A DNA stretch of 17,809 bases from DAOUMU01 sp034409055 (GCA_034409055.1 DAOUMU010000352.1:1-17809), one strand, 5' to 3'. Counted from the stretch's first letter, positions 6,862 to 15,375 are shown. Made by a program: numbers and translations. Notes: generated by a model from the sequence alone, not told the origin.

Positions 6862-6948
6862 AACTTTGGCCCAAAAGAAGTCTCAGTACATCCAAATTTG
6901 AAAATTGGATCTACTGAGTCTACTTTACCAAAACCTTGGGGATTCTTC
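6849..6948. repeat. Nested imperfect palindrome (~100 bp)
   Basis: The outer arms 6849-6869 and 6928-6948 match as reverse complements at 15 of 21 positions; every mismatch is a transition, so several would be G-U pairs in RNA. The inner arms 6879-6899 and 6901-6921 match at 18 of 21 positions around a single central base. The whole could fold as one long hairpin and resembles a small non-coding mobile or REP/MITE-like unit. Confidence 0.6.
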
Positions 6949-7008
6949 ACTTGCTGCGCTCGTTCAGATAGCCTGGCCCGCAAAACCCCGAATAGGCACT
7001 TGGTCACC

Positions 7009-7037
7009 TTGACGTCCCCATGGCCACCATCTATAAT
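7009..7037 (+). promoter_or_regulatory. Strong sigma70-like promoter of the giant surface gene
   Basis: TTGACG at 7009-7014, a 17-base spacer and TATAAT at 7032-7037 match consensus at 11 of 12 positions. The predicted start near 7043-7046 gives a leader of about 140 bases to the GTG at 7187 and falls in the dyad at 7042-7057. Confidence 0.65.
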
Positions 7038-7041
7038 CTCT

Positions 7042-7057
7042 TATTATGAACATAATA
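7042..7057. promoter_or_regulatory. 7-2-7 inverted repeat, candidate operator
   Basis: TATTATG-AA-CATAATA has perfect seven-base arms with a two-base spacer and begins five bases after the -10 box, across the predicted transcription start. The geometry equals the 7-2-7 arrangement known for NarL/NarP sites, although the bases differ from the E. coli heptamer. A NarL-type regulator gene lies about 1.5 kb upstream. Confidence 0.4.
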
Positions 7058-7130
7058 TCTGGTAAAAAGCACCGGGCAACCTTAAAATTTCCCATTTATT
7101 CTATGCCCCCGTATCTTTTCGACCAGACCC

Positions 7131-7160
7131 TGGACTCTAAGATAGACAATCCCTTATAAT
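7131..7160 (+). promoter_or_regulatory. Second, proximal promoter candidate of the giant surface gene
   Basis: TGGACT at 7131-7136, an 18-base spacer and a consensus TATAAT at 7155-7160. It would give a leader of about 20 bases that still includes the AAGGAG ribosome site at 7174-7179. Confidence 0.5.
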
Positions 7161-7186
7161 CCTGATTTGTTTTAAGGAGTTGAGCC

Positions 7187-10100
7187 GTGATTGGAAATAG
7201 AGAAAAAGGTCAAGGTCTGACAGAATTTGCCCTAATTCTACCGATTTTGCTACTACTTTTACTGGGTATCATCGAAGGTGGACGAATTATTTGGGCTTAC
7301 ATTACCGTACAAAATGCGGCCAGGGAGGCGGCCCGGTATGCTGTGACCGGACAACCTTTCGCCTGTCCAGATGATCCGCCTAATGACCCTGATTGGACAG
7401 TTTATTGTGATGATCCAACTCAGGGAGACCCCTGGACTTCGCAAGTGTTGAGCACCACCCGGGTGGCGGCGATTAAAAATGTGGCTTTTGAGCAGGGCCG
7501 GAATCTGGCCGTTAGCGTGTGGGCCACGGGTGATATAAACGAGTTCAACACGCATAAAAACACGCCCGGTGCTTTTGGCGTGGCTGTCATCGGCCAGAGT
7601 GCTGTTTATAGCCAGGGCCTGGCCAACTACGGCGGCGAACCTGGTTGGAATGTTAGAGTAGAAACTTACTACAACGTGGAAATGATTGACCCCGTCTTCG
7701 ACGTGGTTATGGGCGGGCAAATCATTCACCTGGCCGGCGAGGTAGAGTTACAAAACGAAGGCATCGATGCGACGAGCAAAGGCTATACCGGCGGTATTAC
7801 TTTTGATCCCGATACCTGCGCTCCTAATTGCGGGGTAGGCCGGGTGCCTTTTATTTCAGTCCAGGATGAATTTGGTGATTTCGAAGAACCGGCCGGTGGA
7901 AACTTTAGCGTTTCGGTCAACGATCACCAACCGAACACGACCTATAACCTCTGGTTTGTCCATGAAAGCGGCGCTCCGGCCTATCAAACCACTTTTACCA
8001 CCGATAATTTGGGTGGGAAGCTGGTTAATTACACCATTTCAGTTTCGGCTCCAGAAGGCATATATAAGATCTATACCACTGTGAGCGGTAGCGGGACGCC
8101 GGTGGCCTCTTGCCTGGGCGACCTGCCAACCAATGCGCCCTGTTTTACCGTAGCCGTCGCCAATTCGACCATAACGGCTCGCAATATCGACCAGGGTAAT
8201 CAACAACAGCAACCGATTAGCCCGGCCCGCTGGCCCATTAGTTCTTCTATTCCCATCTACCTCTTTGGCCACGATACGAACGCAGAGTACACCATTAAAT
8301 TTAACGGCTACCCGGCCAGCGCGGCCCCGGGCACAATGCGGTTCCAGAGTGCGAGCACCGATAAAATTCCTACCGATGCCGAATTTGGGACCAATGAGGG
8401 CAATGACCCCGCCTATTACATTGCCACCGGTTACTCAGCCGGTCCGTTAAACATTGCTTCATACGATTCAACCGACACCTTCATTGTCGATACAGACGTA
8501 GAACTGGTCGAAGCCGAGCTGGAGATTGCCGGGGAGATACCGGGTAAAAGACACCCGGCCGGCGATGTCCTGGGTCTCGTGCTCAGAAATCATGCCCCCT
8601 TGCAACAGTATCAAATCTTTATCGAGGACGGTTTGACCCCTGCCACTGTGGTCAGGGCAAATGAGAATGGGGAACTTGGCTTCAATTACGTCGTGCCTGA
8701 AGGGGTGCACGTACCCGGCGTTGAACCGCCGGTTCAGGTCCCGATCTATACCCGCGACTACGGCCGGGGCCCCAACCTGAACATAATTGCCGGCCGCACG
8801 ATCAATGTTTTCACCCCCAACGAGCCTTACATTAACGTGCCCGGGGGGGCCAGGTGGCCGGCCGGCTCACCCATCAACATTCAACTGAGACGGCATGAAC
8901 CCAGTACCGACTATGTGGTCTATCTACAGAAGGGGCCGGCCGATAATCCTTCCTTCTCCGAGTGGATTAATGATGCCACCATTACCACCTACGTTAATCC
9001 GGTCACCGGCCTGGGTGAGTTTGATTTGGCCTACACCATTCCCTTCTCCTACAGCGGCTTTTTCACCATCCGCTCCTTTAAACCGGACAACCTGACCGAT
9101 GAAGTGGCCGCTTTTGACATCGAAGTTACGGCCAGCCCTTATATCACCATTGATAAGGGCAAGCGCTGGCCGCCCGGTTCCAAAATCGTCATCCGCTTAC
9201 ATAATCACGCGGCCAGTACCCCTTACGACGTTTGGCTGGATAAAGGTGGGACGTACGAAGATTTTGTGGGCACGGTTATTGTCGACAGCACCGGCGAAGG
9301 ACCGCTGAATTACACCATTCCGCAAACCTTGCCCCTAAAAATTAATCCCGGCTATCCGGTCGAGTCTTACCGGAGTAACGTCGAGGTGGCCGAGACTGAC
9401 CTGGAAATACAACCGGCCGACCTGGTGGTGACCAAGATTGAGGTCCCAGATGTCACCTTTGATGTCGACATTCCCATTACCTTAACCATTGCCAACAACA
9501 GCCCGGTCAGCATTACCGAAACCTACTTTGATACCGATATGTATATCGATCCCGACGTGGCGCCCAATCTTCTGGCCACCCTGCCGCCGGGTGAGTATAA
9601 AAAGTGGATTAAAAACGTGCTGCCCAATGACACGGTGACGATTGAGGATACCATTGTCCTTTACGGCCAGCAAAGCCACCAGATCTACGCCCGGACCGAT
9701 ACCTCCAACCTGATCGCGGAAACCGATGATCTGAACAACATGCTTCTCAAAACCGTTGAAGCCAATTGTCCGGTAGAGATTGTCGACGAATTTCCGGGGG
9801 ATGGCCTGGGCGAGTGGACCCAAACCGATTTTGGCGACAGCGGCCCTGCCTGCCCCGCCCTATCCGACTTGCCCGCTCCCGGTGGTGGAAATGAGATCCT
9901 CAACATCACCTGGCCCGCCGGGGGAGGCGTGCAAGGTTTCACCCGGCAGGATGATTTTTTGGGTACGCCAGCCCACGATAAGTTTTACATGGACACGAGT
10001 AGTGGCGGTAGCGGCGGCGGTCCATCCTCCCTGTATCTCAGGATCCAGGGTAAAGTGACCAGTCCGTCCGGGGCATCGTTAGGGGCCTCCAGAACATTTA

Positions 10101-13027
10101 ACACCACCCAGCCGAACGTACACATTAACTTCGACTATCTGCTTCGTTACCGTAACCTGGATGCGGGCGAAGAGTACGAATACTGGGTGATTATAGACGA
10201 CGACACCAGCACCGCCGGCGGCGTCACCCAATACAAAATCGACGAACTTCCGGCGGCTAACGGCCAGGATTGGCAGAGTTATCCCACCACCAACTGGACT
10301 CAGGTCTGGACGCCCAGAGCCAGCCTCGATCTCACCCTGACCCCGAACAAGACTCACAAATTCACCTTTGGCCTGAAGACTAACAAGATCAGTAGAGACG
10401 ATGAATACGCCTATGCTTATATTGATAATTTGCTAATCACCGAGGACAGCGGCCCTCAGCCACCGCCGACCGTGCCTAACACCATTGAAGAGTTTCACTA
10501 CGATCCACCCTCAAGCGCGAACCCTGACTCGTTTGGTGCGGTCGAGAAGGGGGTCTTCTATAACTTCACCGGTTCCGATATTGCCGGGGTGGACCCCACC
10601 GGCGATCACAAGCTGGATACCGGCGCCTGGGCAGACGGTTCCTTGTACGTGGAGATGGGCTACACCGGGGCCAAGAATATGAGCGGCGGCCGGAAGCGCA
10701 CCTTTACCGTGCCGGCGAGTGGCGGTTGTGTCACGGTTCAGGGTTACTATCGTATCGTCTTCCCCGGTGATTATGAAAGTGACGAACATGGCGAGGCGCT
10801 GCTGGCGATTGACAGCGGCCTCAGTCCCCGCGTACTGCGCCGGGTGACCGGCGGTTCAGGAGGGATTGATACCGGTTGGGTCGCCTTCAACGAGTCCTTC
10901 AGCCTAACGCCGGGCGTTCATACCCTGATTTTGGGTGGCTATAACGACAAATCGACCGAAAATCCTGAAGTCACCAAAATTTGGTTCGACGACGTGTACG
11001 TGGTGGATACCGGCACCGGTACGGCCACCAGTTCCCAGACCGAAAGCAGTGGCACTTTGATTATGAGCAACCGGGGCTCAGGCGCGCTGACCGCTGATGA
11101 TAACGGCAGCAACGCCGGCTACCACTTGATGCACCAAACCGTGGGCAGCGGTCCCTTTGAGGTCTACGTTCGCCTGGATCAAACTGCCCTCAACGGCAAT
11201 AATGGCCTGGCCGGCCTGGAGGTTCGGGCCGATAGTATCGGCCCGGCGGCCAAGTTGATGTTCGTCTATCGCAGCAATGATGATCTCCGGGTTCTCAGCC
11301 GGGTCAGCGGCGCTGGCGCGGTGAATGAAAAGACCCAGAACCTGGGGGATGTCGTGCCCATCTGGCTGAAGATCAACCGCAACGGGGATGAATTTAACTT
11401 CTCCTATTCGGCCTCAAATAGCGATACGCCGCCGAGTGATTGGGTTAACTTCAAAACAGTGACTAACTTTAGCCTACCCGACTCGGTTGAAGTGGGCCTG
11501 ATCAACGTGCCGGCCAGTAGCAGCACCAATTACCAGGCTAATTTTAAGCATTTCCACATTTGCGCCGCTTCTGCACCCGGTGGTACGCCCGGGGCCGGTG
11601 GACAGGGTTACCTGGGCTCCAGGTGTGGCCAGGTGGAGGAAAACGGCAACGGCCTGGTGGTGATTGACGCGATCAACACCATTTTGAACCAAAGCGGCGG
11701 TGGCTATACCTGGAAAACGGTCTCGGCCAATGACGTTCTGGGCGAACCTTCTATGCAAGGTCTGGAAGTTTCACCTGATACCGGCGCGGACCTGGCCGTG
11801 GGTGCCGGACCGCATGCCACTTACCAGGTAAACGTCGAGTCGGCCGGCACCTACTACGTTTGGGTGGCCGGTTGGGGACCGAATGCCAACGGTGATGACG
11901 TCCACGTCGGGCTAAACGACACGGCCGTGGGCGTGGTCGGCGGCTTCCCCACCAGCGGCAGTTCCCCCGCCTGGGTGAAAATGTCCGGGGCTATTTCCGT
12001 CACTACCGGTATCAACACCGTTGACCTGTGGGGTAAAGAGGATGGAGCCCGCGTGTTCAAGATCCTGTTGACCCAAAGTGATAGCTTTGTGCCGGCCCCC
12101 GACGGTATAGCCCAATCGGCCTGCACCATCATCTCCGAACCGCACATTCCGCCCAAGTTGAAACAATGTATCAACCCCATTCGGAAAGGTGATTTTGAGG
12201 GCGCTTACCTGGAGGTGAGCGGCGAATGGACAACCTCAAATCTGGCTACTGTTTGGACGACGGTTAATTATAACAGTAATCACGGGGCCGGTTTCCCCAC
12301 CTTTGGCGGTCGCAAACCGGTTATCTACCAAACCTTCGAACTGCCTACCTGGATCCTGAGCGATACTACGGCCTTCCTCAAAGTGCGGAAAGGGGTTGAC
12401 CTGCAAGGGACCAGTAACCCCGAGGATAAGCTCTACTTTGCCCTGCGCCGGGAGTCGGATAACTTCAATCTGGTTCCGCCCATTCTGTTGGCCGATGGCC
12501 AGAATAGAACAGGCGACTCGCCGCCTATTCCCGATCTGGACCCGTTCGACCCCAAACCGGAGCAGTGGACCCTGTTTGACCAGGACCTTTTCGCCGGACT
12601 GAATCCGCTCTCCTTCCTGGAGCCGGGCGAGAAGGTACGGGTTTACTTCTATTCGCCTGATCCCGGGGTCAACACCTCATTCTTCCTGGATGATATCAGT
12701 TTGACCTTCTGTACCACTCAACCAGAACCGGAAATCGTAGCCAATACCGGTAAAATCAGTGGGATAACCAAACGGTCGAACGAGCCCTTAGGCGGGGCGA
12801 CCGTTTGGGCCTACGCCACAACCGCCCTGGGAGGCGATCCCGGCCCGGTTTTCAAAACTTACTCCATTCAAGACGGTACCTTCAGGTTTTACAATTTGCC
12901 TCCTGGCGACTACCTGGTCTATGCCAGCATCACCGACGCCAGCGGCACCTTCTTTGCCACCTATCGGGCTACGGTCTTTAGCAATGGGGAAGTTAAGAAC
13001 GTTGTGTTGAATCTAAACGTCTCGTAG
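7187..13027 (+). CDS. Giant TadE-like modular surface protein (1946 aa)
   Basis: GTG start, with AAGGAG seven bases upstream. Residues 8-60 are TadE-like: KGQGLTEFALILPILLLLLL, with Gly8 before a +5 Glu as in prepilin-type sites, one membrane helix, then the NAAREAARYA signature. The remaining ~1880 residues should be extracytoplasmic: five RWP-type beta repeats starting near 235, 345, 453, 553 and 658; a CARDB-like domain (about 743-861, PADLVVTKIEV); a jelly-roll-like module (863-1085); another (1088-1278); a ConA/DUF1349-like module (1280-1460); a CBM-like module (1479-1645); a jelly-roll-like module (1655-1845); and a carboxypeptidase-regulatory-like Ig fold (about 1855-1946). TadE proteins usually have only 150-200 residues, so this is a giant fusion. 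A role as adhesin or filament-associated surface protein is inferred. No catalytic domain was recognised. Module borders are approximate; the frame is uninterrupted. Confidence 0.87.
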   Translation: MIGNREKGQGLTEFALILPILLLLLLGIIEGGRIIWAYITVQNAAREAARYAVTGQPFACPDDPPNDPDWTVYCDDPTQGDPWTSQVLSTTRVAAIKNVAFEQGRNLAVSVWATGDINEFNTHKNTPGAFGVAVIGQSAVYSQGLANYGGEPGWNVRVETYYNVEMIDPVFDVVMGGQIIHLAGEVELQNEGIDATSKGYTGGITFDPDTCAPNCGVGRVPFISVQDEFGDFEEPAGGNFSVSVNDHQPNTTYNLWFVHESGAPAYQTTFTTDNLGGKLVNYTISVSAPEGIYKIYTTVSGSGTPVASCLGDLPTNAPCFTVAVANSTITARNIDQGNQQQQPISPARWPISSSIPIYLFGHDTNAEYTIKFNGYPASAAPGTMRFQSASTDKIPTDAEFGTNEGNDPAYYIATGYSAGPLNIASYDSTDTFIVDTDVELVEAELEIAGEIPGKRHPAGDVLGLVLRNHAPLQQYQIFIEDGLTPATVVRANENGELGFNYVVPEGVHVPGVEPPVQVPIYTRDYGRGPNLNIIAGRTINVFTPNEPYINVPGGARWPAGSPINIQLRRHEPSTDYVVYLQKGPADNPSFSEWINDATITTYVNPVTGLGEFDLAYTIPFSYSGFFTIRSFKPDNLTDEVAAFDIEVTASPYITIDKGKRWPPGSKIVIRLHNHAASTPYDVWLDKGGTYEDFVGTVIVDSTGEGPLNYTIPQTLPLKINPGYPVESYRSNVEVAETDLEIQPADLVVTKIEVPDVTFDVDIPITLTIANNSPVSITETYFDTDMYIDPDVAPNLLATLPPGEYKKWIKNVLPNDTVTIEDTIVLYGQQSHQIYARTDTSNLIAETDDLNNMLLKTVEANCPVEIVDEFPGDGLGEWTQTDFGDSGPACPALSDLPAPGGGNEILNITWPAGGGVQGFTRQDDFLGTPAHDKFYMDTSSGGSGGGPSSLYLRIQGKVTSPSGASLGASRTFNTTQPNVHINFDYLLRYRNLDAGEEYEYWVIIDDDTSTAGGVTQYKIDELPAANGQDWQSYPTTNWTQVWTPRASLDLTLTPNKTHKFTFGLKTNKISRDDEYAYAYIDNLLITEDSGPQPPPTVPNTIEEFHYDPPSSANPDSFGAVEKGVFYNFTGSDIAGVDPTGDHKLDTGAWADGSLYVEMGYTGAKNMSGGRKRTFTVPASGGCVTVQGYYRIVFPGDYESDEHGEALLAIDSGLSPRVLRRVTGGSGGIDTGWVAFNESFSLTPGVHTLILGGYNDKSTENPEVTKIWFDDVYVVDTGTGTATSSQTESSGTLIMSNRGSGALTADDNGSNAGYHLMHQTVGSGPFEVYVRLDQTALNGNNGLAGLEVRADSIGPAAKLMFVYRSNDDLRVLSRVSGAGAVNEKTQNLGDVVPIWLKINRNGDEFNFSYSASNSDTPPSDWVNFKTVTNFSLPDSVEVGLINVPASSSTNYQANFKHFHICAASAPGGTPGAGGQGYLGSRCGQVEENGNGLVVIDAINTILNQSGGGYTWKTVSANDVLGEPSMQGLEVSPDTGADLAVGAGPHATYQVNVESAGTYYVWVAGWGPNANGDDVHVGLNDTAVGVVGGFPTSGSSPAWVKMSGAISVTTGINTVDLWGKEDGARVFKILLTQSDSFVPAPDGIAQSACTIISEPHIPPKLKQCINPIRKGDFEGAYLEVSGEWTTSNLATVWTTVNYNSNHGAGFPTFGGRKPVIYQTFELPTWILSDTTAFLKVRKGVDLQGTSNPEDKLYFALRRESDNFNLVPPILLADGQNRTGDSPPIPDLDPFDPKPEQWTLFDQDLFAGLNPLSFLEPGEKVRVYFYSPDPGVNTSFFLDDISLTFCTTQPEPEIVANTGKISGITKRSNEPLGGATVWAYATTALGGDPGPVFKTYSIQDGTFRFYNLPPGDYLVYASITDASGTFFATYRATVFSNGEVKNVVLNLNVS

Positions 13028-13040
13028 CAGCGAGTGAGGT

Positions 13041-13066
13041 CGGGGTGGCCCAGGCAGGCCACCCCG
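13041..13066 (+). terminator. GC-rich hairpin after the giant gene
   Basis: A perfect ten-base stem (CGGGGTGGCC / GGCCACCCCG) closes the loop CAGGCA, 14 bases after the stop. It lacks a U tract. It may attenuate or process the transcript between the giant gene and the next gene. Confidence 0.5.
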
Positions 13067-13075
13067 GCCATCGTC

Positions 13076-13091
13076 AAATGATGAAATGATG
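13076..13091 (+). repeat. Short tandem repeat (AAATGATG)x2
   Basis: Two exact copies of AAATGATG lie between the hairpin and the Shine-Dalgarno of the next gene. They may be chance, but the spacing makes slippage possible. Confidence 0.3.
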
Positions 13092-13122
13092 AGCAAAATC
13101 ACAAATCTTTAGGGAGGATGTT

Positions 13123-14706
13123 GTGAACAAAATCCAAAAATCACTTTTAGGCGCCGGTTTACTGGCCTTAGCCATGTTGCTGACGACCTACCTGGCCCTG
13201 GCCGCTTTGGGTAATAATTTGAACAATATCTCCGAAACAGGCACCGACGCCGGTTATCCGGCCATTGCCGTGAGCCAAAACGGCCAAAATATCGGCATCG
13301 TCTGGGCCAAAAGGTACGTGGGGGGTGGCTCTGTGCAGGGGCCCATTTACTTTATCGGCAGCACGAACGGGCTGACCTTGACCGGCAAAAAACTGGTCGA
13401 CAATGCCAACTCGGTCAACGACCAATCCAGCCATCCAGATATTGCCAGCGATCCAACTGGCCCAACCAACATGCACCTGGTCTGGAGAAATATCCAAAAC
13501 GAAACGAATTATATCATTTACTATGCCCGCTGCACGATCGGCTTGCCTTCGACCTGTACGGCTCACGAACAGGTGGCGGCGGTGACCGGCGGCAATGTGG
13601 TTAACCAGCCCCAGGTGACCGCTAATGCCACCGCGGTGGCCGGCGTGCACGTGATCTACCAGTTAGATAATACCGGTAGTGGCGGCACTGACAAACAGAT
13701 TTTCTATCGCGGCAAAAAAGGGGACGGGAGTTGGGCCACTCCGGTTGCCCTGTCCACTGCCGCGACCCATGCCTTTCATCCGGCGATTGCCGTTTCTAAC
13801 AACGGCGCTACAAATTACGTTCACGCCGTGTGGGCGGCTGACACGGATAAAGATGGGACAAACGACGTTATTCGATATAGCCGGGGAACGGTCGGTGGGG
13901 ACGGCACGGTAGCCACCTGGAGTGGCAGCCAATCCTTACCGATGCCGGCCGGGGCGAATAACCCGGATTATCCCGAGGTGGCCGCTATCGGCGACACCGT
14001 GGTGGTGTTGTGGGACGCGCATCTGACCAGTTCTGGAAACGACGATCGGTATTATGCAGTTTATGTTGTGTCGACCGACTACGGGGTTAACTTTAGCCCG
14101 CAGGCAAAAAACATCGCCGACGATAGCACCACGGTTTACACCGCGCGCCGTTCTGATAATAACCCCACCTCAGGGGCGAACGCCCTGCTGGCTTCTGAGC
14201 ATGCCAGACGGCTGCAAATCCAGGCCGCTTTTCAGCCCGGTACCAGCCCGGTGACAGGCATCCTGCACCTGGTCTGGCACCAAACAGTTGGCCCGGTGGA
14301 TGGCACGTACAAACACGACGTTCATTATAGTTTGCGTCCCTTTGCCCCGGGTGACGATTGTGGCGAGGGGCCGGGCAGTTGCCTGTGGGCCGGTGTCACC
14401 AATGAAACCCAGAATAACAAGCTTGGCAGCAACCCAAGTGCGCCTTACTATTCTATGTCGCCAGCCGTTGCCATCGGCTCAGATGGCAAAGTGCGCGTCG
14501 TCTATATGGAAAGCAAGGAGGACGGTGAATACGAGGTAGGCGGTCCCAGCGATCCGAATGATAATGTCATTGACGTCATTTACAACGGTTCGGCCGCCTT
14601 AAACGATGACCCTAACGCGGAAGACGATCCTGATCCCGGTGATCCCGGTGATCCCCATAATCCCAAGCCGACATTTTATCTGCCCGGCATCTTAAAGGGG
14701 TCATAA
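13123..14706 (+). CDS. Secreted seven-repeat beta-propeller-like protein with YLP-type C-terminal tail
   Basis: The 527-residue protein starts at GTG 13123 with AGGGAGG five bases upstream. An N-terminal signal peptide is clear (KIQKSLLGAGLLALAMLLTT, cleavage perhaps after YLALA, near residue 28). Seven repeats begin near residues 45, 104, 162, 219, 283, 364 and 446. Each has the pattern h-P-x-h-A-x-x-x-x-G followed by a Val/Trp-rich strand such as HLVWR, HAVWA, HLVWH or RVVYM, then a Tyr strand such as IIYYAR or VHYSLR. Spacing is 57-82 residues, as for sialidase/BNR-like seven-bladed propellers. I see no canonical Asp-box series and no sialidase catalytic set, so binding rather than catalysis is likely. 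The C-terminus is an Asp/Pro-rich linker (DPDPGDPGDP) followed by PTFYLPGILKGS. It is probably exported and cell-surface attached, co-transcribed with the genes downstream. Confidence 0.82.
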   Translation: MNKIQKSLLGAGLLALAMLLTTYLALAALGNNLNNISETGTDAGYPAIAVSQNGQNIGIVWAKRYVGGGSVQGPIYFIGSTNGLTLTGKKLVDNANSVNDQSSHPDIASDPTGPTNMHLVWRNIQNETNYIIYYARCTIGLPSTCTAHEQVAAVTGGNVVNQPQVTANATAVAGVHVIYQLDNTGSGGTDKQIFYRGKKGDGSWATPVALSTAATHAFHPAIAVSNNGATNYVHAVWAADTDKDGTNDVIRYSRGTVGGDGTVATWSGSQSLPMPAGANNPDYPEVAAIGDTVVVLWDAHLTSSGNDDRYYAVYVVSTDYGVNFSPQAKNIADDSTTVYTARRSDNNPTSGANALLASEHARRLQIQAAFQPGTSPVTGILHLVWHQTVGPVDGTYKHDVHYSLRPFAPGDDCGEGPGSCLWAGVTNETQNNKLGSNPSAPYYSMSPAVAIGSDGKVRVVYMESKEDGEYEVGGPSDPNDNVIDVIYNGSAALNDDPNAEDDPDPGDPGDPHNPKPTFYLPGILKGS

Positions 14707-14718
14707 CCCGGTAAACCG

Positions 14719-15375
14719 ATGCCAGAATCGCTTGAACGCCAAGGTTGCTTGAATCTGACCAAATATTCTGTTTTCAAATCGCTCAGACGCCGCGATATCC
14801 TGATATTGGGGACGTTCTGGGGCTCCACCGCTTGTGTGGTTGGTATAATGTTGATTTTCTTTATGTTGCGAGCATCCGAACTCAGCCGGCCTACTTACCA
14901 GTTAAATGCCGGCGAAATTACCGCCCGCAGCCTCTACCCGGTGGCGGAAGAGGCAGCCCTGGCCTGGGAGAGTGACGTGCAGTTTGTCAGCGCCTCGGCC
15001 ACCTGGAATCACGCTTCCATCGCCGAACTGGAACAACCGGTGGAATGGCTTTACCGTTTTTACTCGCCCAGCCTGCAGCGCATTCTATTTGTTATTGTCA
15101 CTCCAGAGCAGGAGGTCATTGTGCGGCCCCACCTGGACAAAGTCAGGCGCGAGTTACGGATCGTCGATCCGGACAGTTGGCAAACGGATAGCCCGGCCGC
15201 CATTACGGCCTGGTTAAATCACGGCGGCGGCACCTGGTTGCAGCAGACCGTCGATCACATTGTATCGGCCCAACTGACGATGGATCTGGAGGAAAATTCG
15301 CCCATCTGGACCATCTCCGGCTTAAACCCGGAAACAGGTCAGAGTATACTTTATACCATACAGGCAACAGAATGA
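14719..15375 (+). CDS. Single-pass membrane protein of unknown family
   Basis: The 218-residue frame starts at ATG 14719, 12 bases after the previous stop. No good Shine-Dalgarno is visible, so translation may be coupled to the upstream gene. A positively charged SLRRR precedes one long membrane helix (about residues 27-51). The remaining ~165 residues should be outside the membrane: YPVAEEAALAWESDVQFVSA near residue 73, a Trp-rich middle, and a closing WTISGLNPETGQSILYTIQA. The closing pattern (W-x-I-S-G-x-N-x-x-T-G) resembles PepSY-like small alpha/beta domains, but that is weak. I do not assign a function. Its place between the propeller protein and the TadE-like gene suggests an accessory role in surface assembly. 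Confidence 0.7.
   Translation: MPESLERQGCLNLTKYSVFKSLRRRDILILGTFWGSTACVVGIMLIFFMLRASELSRPTYQLNAGEITARSLYPVAEEAALAWESDVQFVSASATWNHASIAELEQPVEWLYRFYSPSLQRILFVIVTPEQEVIVRPHLDKVRRELRIVDPDSWQTDSPAAITAWLNHGGGTWLQQTVDHIVSAQLTMDLEENSPIWTISGLNPETGQSILYTIQATE

Larger units (their letters stand above)
6781..7007. repeat. Composite dispersed intergenic repeat
   Basis: This gene-free stretch carries opposed copies of a dispersed bacterial repeat type: CATTCCGAGAGCTTGTCCTG then AGCGAAGCCGAAGGA on the left, and GGGATTCTTCACTTGCTGCG then CTCGTTCAG on the right, which reads as a diverged reverse complement. Copy B of the 28-base repeat and the nested palindrome lie inside it. A 75-codon minus-strand frame across it ends in LRLRSGQALGMT, which is simply translated repeat and not a gene. 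The outer limits are approximate. Confidence 0.6.

Noticed and set aside
6780..7007. 75-codon minus-strand frame ending LRLRSGQALGMT
   Set aside because: It is the translation of the dispersed repeat and palindrome. It has no Shine-Dalgarno and no protein-like composition.
9482..9823. 113-codon minus-strand frame inside the giant gene
   Set aside because: It overlaps the CARDB-like domain, has no ribosome site, and its composition is that of an antisense shadow.
13168..13650. 160-codon minus-strand frame inside the propeller gene
   Set aside because: It is antisense to a clear signal-peptide and repeat-bearing frame; His/Gly-rich composition is typical of an antisense shadow.
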